A stretch of 64,000 nt of DNA from Nitrosomonadales bacterium (GTDB lineage: Bacteria > Pseudomonadota > Gammaproteobacteria > Burkholderiales > Gallionellaceae): the NCBI GenBank assembly GCA_016716325.1, contig JADJWO010000001.1, forward strand, positions 806,001 through 870,000, written 5' to 3'. This document shows, piece after piece, positions 32,703 through 41,769 of the stretch. The notes below the pieces were generated by a model. The model was not told the DNA's origin. It saw only the letters and a list, made by a program, of their open reading frames with translations, and did no database searches. The position numbers and the translations under genes are program-made. Every line of letters begins with the position of its first letter. Position 1 is the first letter of the stretch.

Positions 32703-33497
32703 ATGAAAATGAATCTCCGCATGACAGTCGCCGCAATCATCATCCTGCTGTGCAGTGTCGCCGGTTACGTCTACTGGCAGGCCAGTCAGCCAGGCCCTGC
32801 GCCGGTGCAGGCTCCACCCCCTCCCCTGCCGCCCGAACCGGAAGTACGCCAGGTGCTCGAAGCCCCTCCGGAAGCACCCGCGCTGCCCACGCTGGACGAA
32901 AGCGACTCTTATTTGCTCAAAGCCCTGTCCGGCTTGATCGGCAATCCATCCCTGATGGAATACCTGATCACCGAGCGACTCATCCGAAACATCGTCGCCA
33001 CCGTGGACAACCTGCCGCGCAAGGAGGTCTCGATGCGCGTGATACCGGTCAAACGGGTGCCGGGCAGTTTTATCGTCGCCGGGACGGAGGGCGACTGGCG
33101 CATCGGCCCGAACAATGCGGTTCGCTACGCGCCCTATGTAAAGATCGCCGCAGCGGTCGATGCAAAACAACTGGTCGAGCTTTATATCCGCCTCTATCCG
33201 CTGTTCCAGCAGGCCTACGAAGAACTGGGCTACCCCAAGCGATATTTCAACGACCGCCTGATCGTGGCGCTCGACGACCTGATCGCCGCACCGGACATCG
33301 CGGAACCGGTGAAACTGGTTCGACCCAAGGTGTTTTACCTGTACGCCGATCCCGACCTGGAGAACCGCTCCATCGGCCAGCGCATCCTGATGCGCATGGG
33401 TGGCAATAACCGGACGAATATCAAGGACCGGCTTCAGGAAATCAAACAGGAACTTTTGCTGCACATGCACGAGCAGAAGGTGGAAAACCCCGCATGA
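32703..33497 (+). CDS. DUF3014 protein, membrane-anchored
   Basis: A 264-residue protein with one N-terminal membrane helix (residues 6-27), then a Pro-rich linker (PAPVQAPPPPLPPEPEVRQ) and a periplasmic domain of the DUF3014 type (LLKALSGLIGNPSLMEYLI, RVIPVKRVPGSF, LYIRLYPLFQQAYEELGYP). Function unknown. It follows fbaB by 31 bases with its own ribosome site AGGGAG, so it may share the aldolase transcript. Confidence 0.85.
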   Translation: MKMNLRMTVAAIIILLCSVAGYVYWQASQPGPAPVQAPPPPLPPEPEVRQVLEAPPEAPALPTLDESDSYLLKALSGLIGNPSLMEYLITERLIRNIVATVDNLPRKEVSMRVIPVKRVPGSFIVAGTEGDWRIGPNNAVRYAPYVKIAAAVDAKQLVELYIRLYPLFQQAYEELGYPKRYFNDRLIVALDDLIAAPDIAEPVKLVRPKVFYLYADPDLENRSIGQRILMRMGGNNRTNIKDRLQEIKQELLLHMHEQKVENPA

Positions 33498-33570
33498 CCG
33501 GTTGATGCGACCCTTGCTGTGCGTGGCTGATGCTATTCAGCTTACCGGTTGACTGGAACTGCCGGCGCAC

Positions 33571-33855
33571 TCACGCAAGAACGTCGAAGCTGGCGTAGCT
33601 GCCGGTACCCTGCGTAACCTCGACCCGATCCACGCGAGCTTGCGACGGTCCATGGCGCGCCCAGTCCAGCATGGACTCCACGGCATCGGCACCGCCCTGC
33701 ACCATCGCCTCTACCGTGCCATCGCCGCGATTGCGCACCCAGCCCGCAACCCCGCATCTTTGCGCTTCGCGGCGCATCGAGTCGCGGAAGAACACGCCTT
33801 GCACGCGTCCGTGAATGACAAGATGCAACGTTTTCCCGATGTGGACACCATTCAT
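33571..33855 (-). CDS. acyP: acylphosphatase
   Basis: A 94-residue enzyme hydrolysing acyl phosphates such as acetyl phosphate or 1,3-bisphosphoglycerate. The signature HLVIHGRVQGVFFRDSMRREA carries the catalytic Arg, and GWVRNRGDGTVEAMVQG carries the catalytic Asn. Length is exactly that of the family. It is convergent with the DUF3014 gene and has no operon partner. Confidence 0.96.
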   Translation of the reverse strand: MNGVHIGKTLHLVIHGRVQGVFFRDSMRREAQRCGVAGWVRNRGDGTVEAMVQGGADAVESMLDWARHGPSQARVDRVEVTQGTGSYASFDVLA

Positions 33856-34149
33856 TATTCGCCACCTGCCTGTCAGCGTTCCATGCGGGCAAAACAGCCC
33901 GATATCGATTCACAATTACGCTCGAAGTATGCAACGCGTTGCCGGAAAGATAAAGCTTGCTGCCCGCCCCAGAATGACAATAGACCTCAAGCAGCACATG
34001 GATTCCTCGCCGTTCATGCTCAACATCGGCTTAAAAGTTGGGGGTATGATGTATCCGGCGAAAGCGTGTGTCTGCAATGACGCCGCTATCTGTTCCTGAA
34101 ACTCGCAATGCCTCAAAGCAAGGCCAAGTATCATGCGCAGGGAGTAACG
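33856..34149. other. gene-less stretch between acylphosphatase and the GGDEF gene
   Basis: About 290 bases with no recognisable coding region, RNA gene or strong hairpin. It should contain the two divergent promoters, but I see no clear -35/-10 pair. Confidence 0.4.
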
Positions 34150-34959
34150 ATGTTCTGGAATCTGGCTCTGGTTGTCGTGGAAGTTGTGATCATCACCGTG
34201 CTCGATTATGCGGTGGTCAACTCACCTGTCTCGCTGGACGTCTTTTACTGTCTGCCCGTCATTCAGGCGGCGCGTCTGGGTTCCATCCAGGCCATGCGCA
34301 GGACCGACTCGCAGATTCCCCTGTATTTCGCGATATTCACCGGCGTCACCTGGAGCGTGGCCGAAGCGATGATGCATCCGGATTTCCCGCTTTCCGCCTT
34401 TCTGCTGAACGCTTTTTCCCGCAGCGTCACCTTCACCGTCCTCGCCAGGGTTGTAGCCAGACTATGGAAAGAACGTGAATACGGAATAAGCGATCACCTG
34501 ACCAAACTGAACAACCGGGCAGAGTTCATGCAGCGATTCGAAGTGGAGCAACTCCGCAGTGAACGCACCGGCAAGCCCTACTCGGCGATGTTCGTCGATA
34601 TCGATAATTTCAAGGCATTGAACGACCGGTTCGGTCACGACGCAGGCGACAAGGCACTCAAGCGGCTGGCCAATGTCCTGAGACAGAATTCCAGAAAGAT
34701 CGATATCCTGGCCCGCATCGGCGGGGACGAGTTCGTCCTGCTATTCCCCGAGACGGAACATGACAGTTGCACGACGGTTTCGGATCGCATCAGGAAAGAC
34801 GCACACATGGAATTCGAAAAACACGGCTGGCCGATATCCGTCTCGATCGGCTGCGTATCCGAAACCGGGCGCAATCGAAACATCGAGGAGATATTGCGCG
34901 AAGCAGACCAGATCATGTATACGGCCAAGATTGCTCACAAAAATTCGGCCCCGCAATGA
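34150..34959 (+). CDS. membrane-anchored diguanylate cyclase (GGDEF)
   Basis: A 269-residue protein. Two or three hydrophobic helices fill residues 1-105, followed by a single GGDEF domain from about 115. The active site RIGGDEFVLLFPET is intact, as are DIDNFKALNDRFGHDAGD (metal and substrate helix) and SVSIGCVSE. An inhibitory I-site RKID lies exactly five residues before GGDEF, so product feedback is likely. GGGAG five bases before the ATG at 34150 decides this start over the upstream frame. Confidence 0.92.
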   Translation: MFWNLALVVVEVVIITVLDYAVVNSPVSLDVFYCLPVIQAARLGSIQAMRRTDSQIPLYFAIFTGVTWSVAEAMMHPDFPLSAFLLNAFSRSVTFTVLARVVARLWKEREYGISDHLTKLNNRAEFMQRFEVEQLRSERTGKPYSAMFVDIDNFKALNDRFGHDAGDKALKRLANVLRQNSRKIDILARIGGDEFVLLFPETEHDSCTTVSDRIRKDAHMEFEKHGWPISVSIGCVSETGRNRNIEEILREADQIMYTAKIAHKNSAPQ

Positions 34960-34981
34960 CCGCACGTTGCCGGGATGCAGA

Positions 34982-35896
34982 TTAAATGAGCGACTTCACC
35001 TTTTCCGCTATCCCCCTGCGCTTGAGCATATTGAAGAACTCGCCCTCGCCGCGCGCAGCGATTCTCGATACGCACGCCATGTTCTTCTCGATGGATTCCA
35101 CGTAATAGTTGTTGTCGACCCCCATCGTATCCCTGAAGTGGAACACCAACTCCTTGTAGATGCCCCCGAGCGGCCCGTCCAGCTTACGGCGCGCCATCTC
35201 GTAGAAATGGTTGGTCTGGCACAGCAGGTCGTGCATGTTCCGGTAGTTGCCCAGTTTGGCCTCCCTGAACTCCAGATACAGGAACAGGAGCTTTTCCAGG
35301 TAGATCCGGTCGGCCATCTGCCCGGTAAGGTCGGCGGTCACCACGATGCGTCCCAGCATGCGCATCCGTTCGTTGACGAATTCGATCTGATCGAACGGAC
35401 GGAAATGTTCGGTTCCCAGGATCATGACGGCCAGAGAGGCCACGTCGGAAGGCAGCTTGTGGTCGATGGAATATTGCCGCACAAACTCGATACCGCGCTG
35501 GACGTGTGTCTGCGTGTACTGCGCGCCGGTTCCGCTTTCCTCTCCCCTGCGCTGTGAATAGCCGACATCGTGCATCAGGATGGCGATGATCACCAGTGCG
35601 ATCTCCCCGTCCGTCAGCTTCTTCCCGGAGACATGCATGCCATGCATGATCCTCACCGCGCACAGCAACGCCCCCAGCGTATGCGGCAGGTCGTGGTATG
35701 GCGTCCCGATGGGAGCATAGCCCGGATATTCACCCCCGAACAGCCGCAGGACATCCTCATACACGCTCTGGATGAGCGTGAAATCGTAATCGGGGCTCAT
35801 GCGCCGGACGAGGTCACGCGCCTTGCCCCATACGATCGCCGGCTCCTCGTTGTCGAACAGACCATCGATCTCGTCAGGCGTCGGTTTATGTTCCAT
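34982..35896 (-). CDS. HD-domain protein (phosphohydrolase-like)
   Basis: A 304-residue protein. YHDLPHT near residue 65 and AILMHDVGYSQRRGEESGTGAQYTQTHVQ give the H...HD...D metal pattern of an HD phosphohydrolase, in a layout reminiscent of eukaryotic-type cyclic-nucleotide phosphodiesterases. The substrate is not evident. It is convergent with the GGDEF gene (22 bases apart) and near a cNMP-dependent kinase, so a nucleotide second messenger is plausible but unproven. I use the ATG at 35896; a GTG at 35917 would add seven residues. Confidence 0.8.
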   Translation of the reverse strand: MEHKPTPDEIDGLFDNEEPAIVWGKARDLVRRMSPDYDFTLIQSVYEDVLRLFGGEYPGYAPIGTPYHDLPHTLGALLCAVRIMHGMHVSGKKLTDGEIALVIIAILMHDVGYSQRRGEESGTGAQYTQTHVQRGIEFVRQYSIDHKLPSDVASLAVMILGTEHFRPFDQIEFVNERMRMLGRIVVTADLTGQMADRIYLEKLLFLYLEFREAKLGNYRNMHDLLCQTNHFYEMARRKLDGPLGGIYKELVFHFRDTMGVDNNYYVESIEKNMACVSRIAARGEGEFFNMLKRRGIAEKVKSLI

Positions 35897-35963
35897 TCTT
35901 GAAAACCCTCTCGTCACGGGACATTTTCGGCAGCCCCTGCGTCAATAAATTTAAGCTCTCAGT

Positions 35964-36875
35964 CTACTCCTCGTTCACATTGGAATACAACTTCCCCGAA
36001 AGCAGGCTGGCAGAGACGATCAGTGCCGCACCCACCCATTCGCGCAACTCCATCTCCTCACCGGCCAGAAAATAGGATGACACGGCAGCCACCACCAGCT
36101 CGAACAGCAGGAAAACGATGGCGCGATTGGCCGGCAGGCGCGCAAGGGCATACTGCATGGCGAAACTGATGGCGCACAGCACGATGCCGAGCAGGCCGAG
36201 CAACAACCAGGACTGTCCATCGATCGCCAGCATCCGGTCCTGCCATCCGCCCTGCCAGATCAGCAGCGGCGCAGTCAGCACGACCGTACCGGCCCAGACA
36301 CTGTATGACTTCATTTCGGTGCTCATGTGTTCGGCGCGCCGCGACACCACATTGGACAGCGCGAACCCCATGCCCGCAGACAAACCCGCCCACTCCGCAA
36401 AATTACCGGGCAACGGCACCCCGAGTTCCGGCTCCCACAGCATGATGAGCGCTCCGAAAAAAGATGACAGGATGACCAGATAGCCATAAAAGTTGAGACG
36501 CTCGCCCAGCAGCCAGTAGGAAAACAGGATGGTCCACAACGGCGCGAGATAGAACAACAGCAGCACGCGCATCACTTCGCCGTGCAGCACCGCCAGCACA
36601 TAGCCGAAGTTCGTCCAGCCCGCGCTCAATACCAGCAGCAATGCCCACCAGCCGAAAGCGGAGCGTTCGCGCCACACACGCGGCAGCATGAACGCGCCGC
36701 ACAGCATCGCCAGCAGATAAGTGATCAGCGTCGCCATCGCGCCGGACACGCCGGCATCCTGCAACGCGCGGTAGGGAAACCAGATCAGACCCCACACCAG
36801 CGCGCCGCTCAACACCCCGACGATCGGCAACGCATTTTGTTTTGATGGCAACTTGCCGCCCCTTATATAATGCAC
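35964..36875 (-). CDS. EamA-family (drug/metabolite) transporter
   Basis: A ten-helix inner-membrane protein of 303 residues with the internal duplication typical of EamA/RhaT transporters. Each half ends in a paired-helix block (SYWLLGERLNFYGYLVILSSFFGALI and YFLAGEEMELREWVGAALIVSA). The substrate is unknown. The frame opens with GTG at 36875, overlapping a likely dapC promoter, so initiation may be further in, for example at a TTG 27 bases down. Confidence 0.88.
   Translation of the reverse strand: MHYIRGGKLPSKQNALPIVGVLSGALVWGLIWFPYRALQDAGVSGAMATLITYLLAMLCGAFMLPRVWRERSAFGWWALLLVLSAGWTNFGYVLAVLHGEVMRVLLLFYLAPLWTILFSYWLLGERLNFYGYLVILSSFFGALIMLWEPELGVPLPGNFAEWAGLSAGMGFALSNVVSRRAEHMSTEMKSYSVWAGTVVLTAPLLIWQGGWQDRMLAIDGQSWLLLGLLGIVLCAISFAMQYALARLPANRAIVFLLFELVVAAVSSYFLAGEEMELREWVGAALIVSASLLSGKLYSNVNEE
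36842..36871 (+). promoter_or_regulatory. candidate promoter of dapC
   Basis: TTGATG (36842-36847) and TATAAT (36866-36871) are 18 bases apart, 38 bases before the dapC ATG. It reads toward dapC-dapD and overlaps the start of the divergent transporter. Confidence 0.65.
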
Positions 36876-36909
36876 AACGTTTTCGCCACCGATCGGACCG
36901 CAAAAAACA

Positions 36910-38211
36910 ATGAACCCGGAATTACAGCGCCTGCAGCCCTATCCTTTCCAGAAACTCGCCGGACTGTTCGGTGAAGTGACGCCGAACGCGGCCCTGAAAC
37001 CGATCCGGCTGTCCATCGGCGAGCCGAAGCATGCCACACCGCAATTCATCAAGGATGCGCTGGTCGCGGGTCTCGACGGGCTGGCGAATTATCCCACAAC
37101 CGCCGGCAGCGACGCGCTGCGTAGCGCGATCGCCGAATGGCTGGCAAACCGCTACGGGATTCCCGCGCCGGATGCGAAGACGCAGATATTGCCGGTGAAC
37201 GGCAGCCGCGAGGCGCTGTTCGCTTTCGCGCAGGCGGTGATCGACCGCAGCAGGCCCGACCCGGCAGTGGTCTGCCCCAACCCGTTCTACCAGATCTATG
37301 AAGGCGCGGCCCTGCTGGCCGGCGCGACACCGCATTTCCTCAACGCCCTGCCGGAAAACGGTTATGCACCGGACCTTGCGCAACTGCCGGAAACCGTGTG
37401 GTCGCGCACGCAACTGGTTTACGTGTGCTCGCCGGGCAACCCGACCGGACGCGTGACGACCCTGGCGGAATGGCAGGCGCTGTTCGAGATGAGCGATCGC
37501 CACGGCTTCGTGATCGCCTCGGACGAATGCTATTCCGAGATCTATTTTGGCGAGGCACCATCGGAGGGCGGAGCAGGGGCCCCGCGCAGCGGGGATGTGA
37601 CCCCGGAGATGGACGCAGCAACCGCCACACCTGAAGCCAAAGACCTGATGATCTCTCGCGGGCGCAAGCCGCTCGGCGCATTGCAGGCCGCACACCAGCT
37701 CGGACGCGACGATTACAAGAACCTGCTCGTATTCTCCAGCCTGTCCAAGCGCTCCAATGTGCCGGGCCTGCGTTCCGGCTTCGTCGCAGGCGATGCGGCC
37801 ATCGTCGGAAAATTCACCCTGTACCGCACCTACCACGGCTGCGCGATGAACCCGGCGGTGCAGGCCGCCAGCCTCGCCGCATGGAACGACGAGGCGCATG
37901 TCGCTGAGAACCGCCGCCTGTATGCCGAGAAATTCTCCCGGGTGACAAAGATTCTGGAACCGGCGCTTCCAGTCGCGTTGCCGGACGCGGGTTTCTACCT
38001 GTGGATACGCACGCCGGTTCCAGACACCGCTTTCGCGCAAGCCCTGTATCGTGACTATAATGTGACCGTGTTGCCGGGCAGCTATCTGGCCCGCTCCGCG
38101 AACGGCATCAATCCCGGCGAGAATTTCGTACGCCTGGCGCTGGTCGCCGAAGTCGCCGAAACGGTGGAGGCCGCGCAACGCATCGCACAATTCGTTTCAA
38201 CGCTCAACTAA
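36910..38211 (+). CDS. dapC: succinyldiaminopimelate transaminase
   Basis: A PLP enzyme of the lysine/diaminopimelate pathway. Fold-type I aminotransferase motifs are complete: PVNGSREALFAFAQ, VCSPGNPTGRV, IASDECYSEIYF, and the PLP Lys280 in FSSLSKRSNVPGLRSGF. At 433 residues it is about 35 longer than usual because residues 217-253 interrupt the strand-loop between IYFGEA and PLGALQAAHQLGRDD. That extra stretch is repeat-derived (listed separately). It is followed by dapD after 19 bases. Confidence 0.95.
   Translation: MNPELQRLQPYPFQKLAGLFGEVTPNAALKPIRLSIGEPKHATPQFIKDALVAGLDGLANYPTTAGSDALRSAIAEWLANRYGIPAPDAKTQILPVNGSREALFAFAQAVIDRSRPDPAVVCPNPFYQIYEGAALLAGATPHFLNALPENGYAPDLAQLPETVWSRTQLVYVCSPGNPTGRVTTLAEWQALFEMSDRHGFVIASDECYSEIYFGEAPSEGGAGAPRSGDVTPEMDAATATPEAKDLMISRGRKPLGALQAAHQLGRDDYKNLLVFSSLSKRSNVPGLRSGFVAGDAAIVGKFTLYRTYHGCAMNPAVQAASLAAWNDEAHVAENRRLYAEKFSRVTKILEPALPVALPDAGFYLWIRTPVPDTAFAQALYRDYNVTVLPGSYLARSANGINPGENFVRLALVAEVAETVEAAQRIAQFVSTLN
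37558..37668 (+). repeat. in-frame palindromic insertion in dapC
   Basis: 111 bases (37 codons) containing the hairpin CCCCGC-gca-GCGGGG and nearby GACCCCGG. It encodes a Gly/Ala/Thr-rich segment beginning PSEGGAGAPRSGDVTPEMD. The flanks join cleanly into a normal DapC sequence when it is left out. The boundary is judged from memory of the family. Confidence 0.75.
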
Positions 38212-38230
38212 TACCTTACTGGAAACCATC

Positions 38231-39052
38231 ATGGATCAATTGCAGCAAATCATAGAGACCGCCTTTGAACGCCGCGCCGAGATCACACCGCGCAATGCCG
38301 ACGCACAACTCAAGGAGACGATCGACAACGTCATCGCCCAGCTCGACCAGGGCAAGCTGCGCGTCGCGGAAAAGATCAATGGCGACTGGGTCACCCACCA
38401 GTGGCTGAAGAAAGCCGTGCTGCTGTCGTTCCGCCTGGAAGACAACAACTTCATCAAGGGCGGCTTCACCAATTACTACGACAAGGTGCCCTCCAAGTTC
38501 GCCGATTACAACAGCCGCGATTTCCGCGAAGGCGGCTTCCGCGTCGTGCCTCCCGCTGCCGCGCGCCGTGGCGCATTCATCGGCAAGAACGTGGTGCTGA
38601 TGCCTTCCTATGTGAACATCGGCGCGTACGTCGATGAAGGCACCATGGTGGACACCTGGGCGACGGTCGGCTCCTGCGCACAGATCGGCAAGAACGTGCA
38701 CCTGTCCGGCGGCGTCGGCATCGGCGGCGTGCTGGAGCCGGTGCAGGCCAACCCGACCATCATCGGCGACAACTGTTTCATCGGCGCGCGCTCCGAAGTG
38801 GTCGAAGGTGTGATCGTCGAAGACAACGTGGTGATCTCGATGGGCGTATTCATCGGCCAGAGCACCAAAATATATGACCGCGAGACCGGTGAAGTCACTT
38901 ATGGGCGGGTCCCCGCCGGCTCGGTGGTGGTAAGCGGCAGCCTGCCTTCCAAGGACGGGAAGTACAGCCTGTACTGCGCGGTGATCGTAAAGAAGGTTGA
39001 CGAAAAAACGCTGTCCAAGGTCGGCATCAACGAGCTGTTGAGGGGAATCTAA
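38231..39052 (+). CDS. dapD: 2,3,4,5-tetrahydropyridine-2,6-dicarboxylate N-succinyltransferase
   Basis: The step before DapC: it succinylates tetrahydrodipicolinate with succinyl-CoA. Left-handed beta-helix hexapeptide repeats run through the middle (RRGAFIGKNVVLMPSYVNIG, IIGDNCFIGARSEVVEGVIV). 273 residues is the normal length. It sits in the dapC-dapD-pilU-arsC-like-dapE cluster. Confidence 0.97.
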   Translation: MDQLQQIIETAFERRAEITPRNADAQLKETIDNVIAQLDQGKLRVAEKINGDWVTHQWLKKAVLLSFRLEDNNFIKGGFTNYYDKVPSKFADYNSRDFREGGFRVVPPAAARRGAFIGKNVVLMPSYVNIGAYVDEGTMVDTWATVGSCAQIGKNVHLSGGVGIGGVLEPVQANPTIIGDNCFIGARSEVVEGVIVEDNVVISMGVFIGQSTKIYDRETGEVTYGRVPAGSVVVSGSLPSKDGKYSLYCAVIVKKVDEKTLSKVGINELLRGI

Positions 39053-39060
39053 ACCCGGGA

Positions 39061-39117
39061 TATGGGATACAGGATTCAGGAAACAGCCGCTCGCCCTGAA
39101 TCCTTCATCCTGAAATC
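39061..39117. repeat. heptamer repeats forming a hairpin between dapD and pilU
   Basis: Heptamers TATGGGA, TACAGGA, TTCAGGA lead into GGATTCAGG (39072-39080). This pairs perfectly with CCTGAATCC (39095-39103), followed by inverted heptamers CTTCATC and CTGAAAT. There is no T-run. The unit TCAGGAT is shared with the tract at 52811 inside cusB. Confidence 0.7.
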
Positions 39118-39128
39118 GAGGTGACAAA

Positions 39129-40298
39129 ATGATCGTTACACCGTTATTGCAACTCGCCGCAGAAAAACAAGCTTCCGATCTGTTCTTCTCGGTCGGCGCG
39201 CCGGTCAACATCAAGATTGACGGTGTCGCCATGCCGGTCAACTCGCAGTTACTGGATGCCGATATCATCAAGCGCATCGCCTATGAATTGATGGGGCCGA
39301 AGCGCATCCCGGTGTTCGAAGCCGAGATGGAGATGAATTTCTCGTTCCGCGGTGACGGCGTCGGCAGTTTCCGCGTCAACGTGTTCCGCCAGCGCGGCGA
39401 CATCGCCATCGTGATCCGCCACGTCAAGGGCAAGATCGAAAACGCGGAGAACCTGAAACTGCCCAGGGTGCTCAATGAACTGATCATGGAAAAGCGCGGC
39501 CTGGTGCTGGTGGTCGGCGCGACCGGTTCGGGAAAATCCACCACGCTCGCCTCGATGATCGAGCATCGCAACGCGACCAGGAGCGGCCATATCCTGACCA
39601 TCGAGGACCCGGTCGAATACATCTTCGGCCACGGCAAGTCCATCGTGAACCAGCGCGAGATCGGCACCGACACGCTGTCGTATGAACAGGCGCTGTCCAG
39701 CGGGATGCGCGAAGCGCCGGACGTGCTGATGATCGGCGAGGTGCGCGACCGCGACACGCTCAAGCACGCGCTGATCTTCGCGCAGACCGGCCATCTGTGC
39801 CTGACCACGCTGCATGCCAACAACAGCTATCACGCGCTGAACCGCATCGTGAACTTCTTCCCCTACGATTCGCGCCAGAGCGTGCTGTCCGACCTGTCGA
39901 TGTGCCTGCGCGCGGTCATCTCGCAACGGCTGGTGCGCAACGTGCACGGCAAGCAGGTACCCGCCGTGGAGATCCTGCTGAATACTTCGCTGATCGCCGA
40001 CCATATCAAGAACGACGAGATCGACAAGATCCGCGAGGCCATCGACAAGAGCGTCTCGGCCGGCTCGCAGACCTTCGAGCAGGCGCTGTACAAACTGTTC
40101 AAGAACGGGGAGATCACCAAGGAAGAAGCGATGCGCAACGCCGATTCGGCCAGCAACCTGGCCACCCTGCTCGATTTCTCCGAGCGCACCAGCACCATGA
40201 AGATACCGGCATACCAACCCGAGCAGGAGGCACAGCAAGCCAAGGCCGAGCCCTCCGATTTCAGCGGCATCAAACTCAACCTGGACGATCCGAAATGA
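39129..40298 (+). CDS. pilU: type IV pilus retraction ATPase PilU
   Basis: A PilT-like secretion ATPase, 389 residues. Walker A GATGSGKS lies at 130-137, the Asp box LTIEDPVEYIFGHGKSIV and Walker B VLMIGEVRDRDTLKHAL follow, and the His box is TTLHANNSYHALNRI. The long C-terminal tail (TSTMKIPAYQPEQEAQQAKAEPSDFSGIKLNLDD) fits PilU and not PilT. It works at the cytoplasmic base of the pilus. Its stop overlaps the next gene (ATGA). Confidence 0.95.
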   Translation: MIVTPLLQLAAEKQASDLFFSVGAPVNIKIDGVAMPVNSQLLDADIIKRIAYELMGPKRIPVFEAEMEMNFSFRGDGVGSFRVNVFRQRGDIAIVIRHVKGKIENAENLKLPRVLNELIMEKRGLVLVVGATGSGKSTTLASMIEHRNATRSGHILTIEDPVEYIFGHGKSIVNQREIGTDTLSYEQALSSGMREAPDVLMIGEVRDRDTLKHALIFAQTGHLCLTTLHANNSYHALNRIVNFFPYDSRQSVLSDLSMCLRAVISQRLVRNVHGKQVPAVEILLNTSLIADHIKNDEIDKIREAIDKSVSAGSQTFEQALYKLFKNGEITKEEAMRNADSASNLATLLDFSERTSTMKIPAYQPEQEAQQAKAEPSDFSGIKLNLDDPK

Positions 40299-40642
40299 AG
40301 CTGTACGGCATCCCCAACTGCGGCACGGTGAAGAAGGCGCGTGCCTGGCTGGACCAACGGGGTGTCGAATACGAGTTCCACGACTTCAGGAAACACGGCG
40401 TCACGAAACCCATGCTTTCCGGCTGGCTCAAACAGGTCGGCTGGCAAAAACTGCTGAAGAAGACCGGCCCGACCTGGGGCAAACTGCCGCAGGAGGTCAA
40501 AGACTCGGTCAAGGACGATGCGGCGGCGCTGGCGCTGATGCTGGAACAACCCAATGTCATCAAGCGTCCGGTGCTGGAGCACGACGGCAAGGTGCTGGCG
40601 ACCGGGTTCAACGAAACAGAATACGAGAACTTGAAGCAATGA
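40295..40642 (+). CDS. Spx/ArsC-like (YffB) reductase-family protein
   Basis: A 115-residue thioredoxin-fold protein beginning MKLYGIPNCGTVKKARAWLDQ, with a single active-site-position Cys9. GPTWGKLPQEVKDSVKDD and PNVIKRPVLEHDGKVLATGF are typical of the YffB/ArsC-like group. It is unlike the ars-operon ArsC and probably is not an arsenate reductase. It overlaps pilU by 4 bases and dapE by 4 bases, so it is embedded in the dap cluster. Its role there is unknown. Confidence 0.9.
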   Translation: MKLYGIPNCGTVKKARAWLDQRGVEYEFHDFRKHGVTKPMLSGWLKQVGWQKLLKKTGPTWGKLPQEVKDSVKDDAAALALMLEQPNVIKRPVLEHDGKVLATGFNETEYENLKQ

Positions 40643-41769
40643 GCGACACACTGGAACTGGCCAAGCGGCTTATCTCGCGCAAATCCCTCACGCCGATGGA
40701 CGACGGCTGTCTCGACATCATCGGCGCGCGTCTCGCACCGCTTGGTTTTAACCTGGAGAAGATGCGCCACAGCGAAGTGGACAACCTGTGGGCCCGGCGC
40801 GGCGACGCATCGCCCCTGGTCTGTTTCGCCGGACATACCGACGTGGTGCCGACCGGCCCGGTGAACCGGTGGGACAGCGACCCGTTCACGCCCACGGTGC
40901 GCGACGGCATGCTGTACGGGCGCGGCGCGGCCGACATGAAGGGCTCGCTGGCCGCCTTCGTCACCGCCATCGAGAAGTTCGTCGGCGTACACCCGCAACA
41001 TCGCGGCTCCATCGCCCTGTTGCTGACCTCGGACGAGGAAGGCGTAGCAGTGGACGGTACGGTGCGCGTGGTCGAAGCCTTGCAGGAACGGGGCGAACTA
41101 CTCGATTACTGCATCGTCGGCGAACCGACCTGCGTCAGCAAGCTCGGCGACACCATCAAGAACGGCCGGCGCGGTTCGCTGTCCGGCACGCTCACCGTCA
41201 AGGGTGTGCAAGGCCACATCGCCTACCCCCATCTGGTGAAGAACCCGATCCATCTGGCCGCGCCCGCCATCGCCGAACTGGCGGCGACCGAATGGGACAA
41301 GGGCAACGAATATTTCCCGCCGACCTCGTGGCAGATATCCAACATCCACGCCGGCACCGGCGCGACCAACGTCGTCCCCGGCACGGTGGAGATCCTGTTC
41401 AACTTCCGCCACTCCACGGCAAGCACGACGGATGATCTCAAGGAACGCGTCCACGCCATCCTCGATAAACACGGGCTGGATTACGAACTGGAATGGGAGA
41501 TGTCCGGCAAGCCCTACCTTACCCCGCGCGGCGACCTGGTGGATGCGGTCGAGGGGGCGATCAAACAGGTTGCGGGCGTCGACACCGAACTTTCCACCAG
41601 CGGCGGCACATCGGACGGGCGCTTCATCGCCGACATCTGCCCGCAGGTCCTCGAACTCGGCCCGCTCAACGCCACCATCCACAAGCTCAACGAATGCGTG
41701 GCCGTTGCCGACCTCGACGCACTCTCGGATATCTATTACCTGACACTGGTCAAGTTGCTGACAAAATGA
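40639..41769 (+). CDS. dapE: succinyl-diaminopimelate desuccinylase
   Basis: A di-zinc peptidase-family enzyme removing succinate from N-succinyl-LL-diaminopimelate, 376 residues. Metal ligands appear in order: His in CFAGHTDVVPTGP, Asp in GRGAADMKGSLAAF, Glu pair in LTSDEEGVAVDGT, Glu/Asp in CIVGEPTC, and His in IHKLNECVAVADL. It completes the set dapC, dapD and dapE in one cluster. Confidence 0.97.
   Translation: MSDTLELAKRLISRKSLTPMDDGCLDIIGARLAPLGFNLEKMRHSEVDNLWARRGDASPLVCFAGHTDVVPTGPVNRWDSDPFTPTVRDGMLYGRGAADMKGSLAAFVTAIEKFVGVHPQHRGSIALLLTSDEEGVAVDGTVRVVEALQERGELLDYCIVGEPTCVSKLGDTIKNGRRGSLSGTLTVKGVQGHIAYPHLVKNPIHLAAPAIAELAATEWDKGNEYFPPTSWQISNIHAGTGATNVVPGTVEILFNFRHSTASTTDDLKERVHAILDKHGLDYELEWEMSGKPYLTPRGDLVDAVEGAIKQVAGVDTELSTSGGTSDGRFIADICPQVLELGPLNATIHKLNECVAVADLDALSDIYYLTLVKLLTK

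Noticed and set aside
33856..34149. Riboswitch upstream of the GGDEF gene
   Set aside because: No conserved riboswitch core or terminator/anti-terminator pair could be made out.
40295..40642. Second arsenate reductase
   Set aside because: It is annotated ArsC-like by fold only; lacks ars context and fits the YffB/Spx-like group embedded in the dap cluster.
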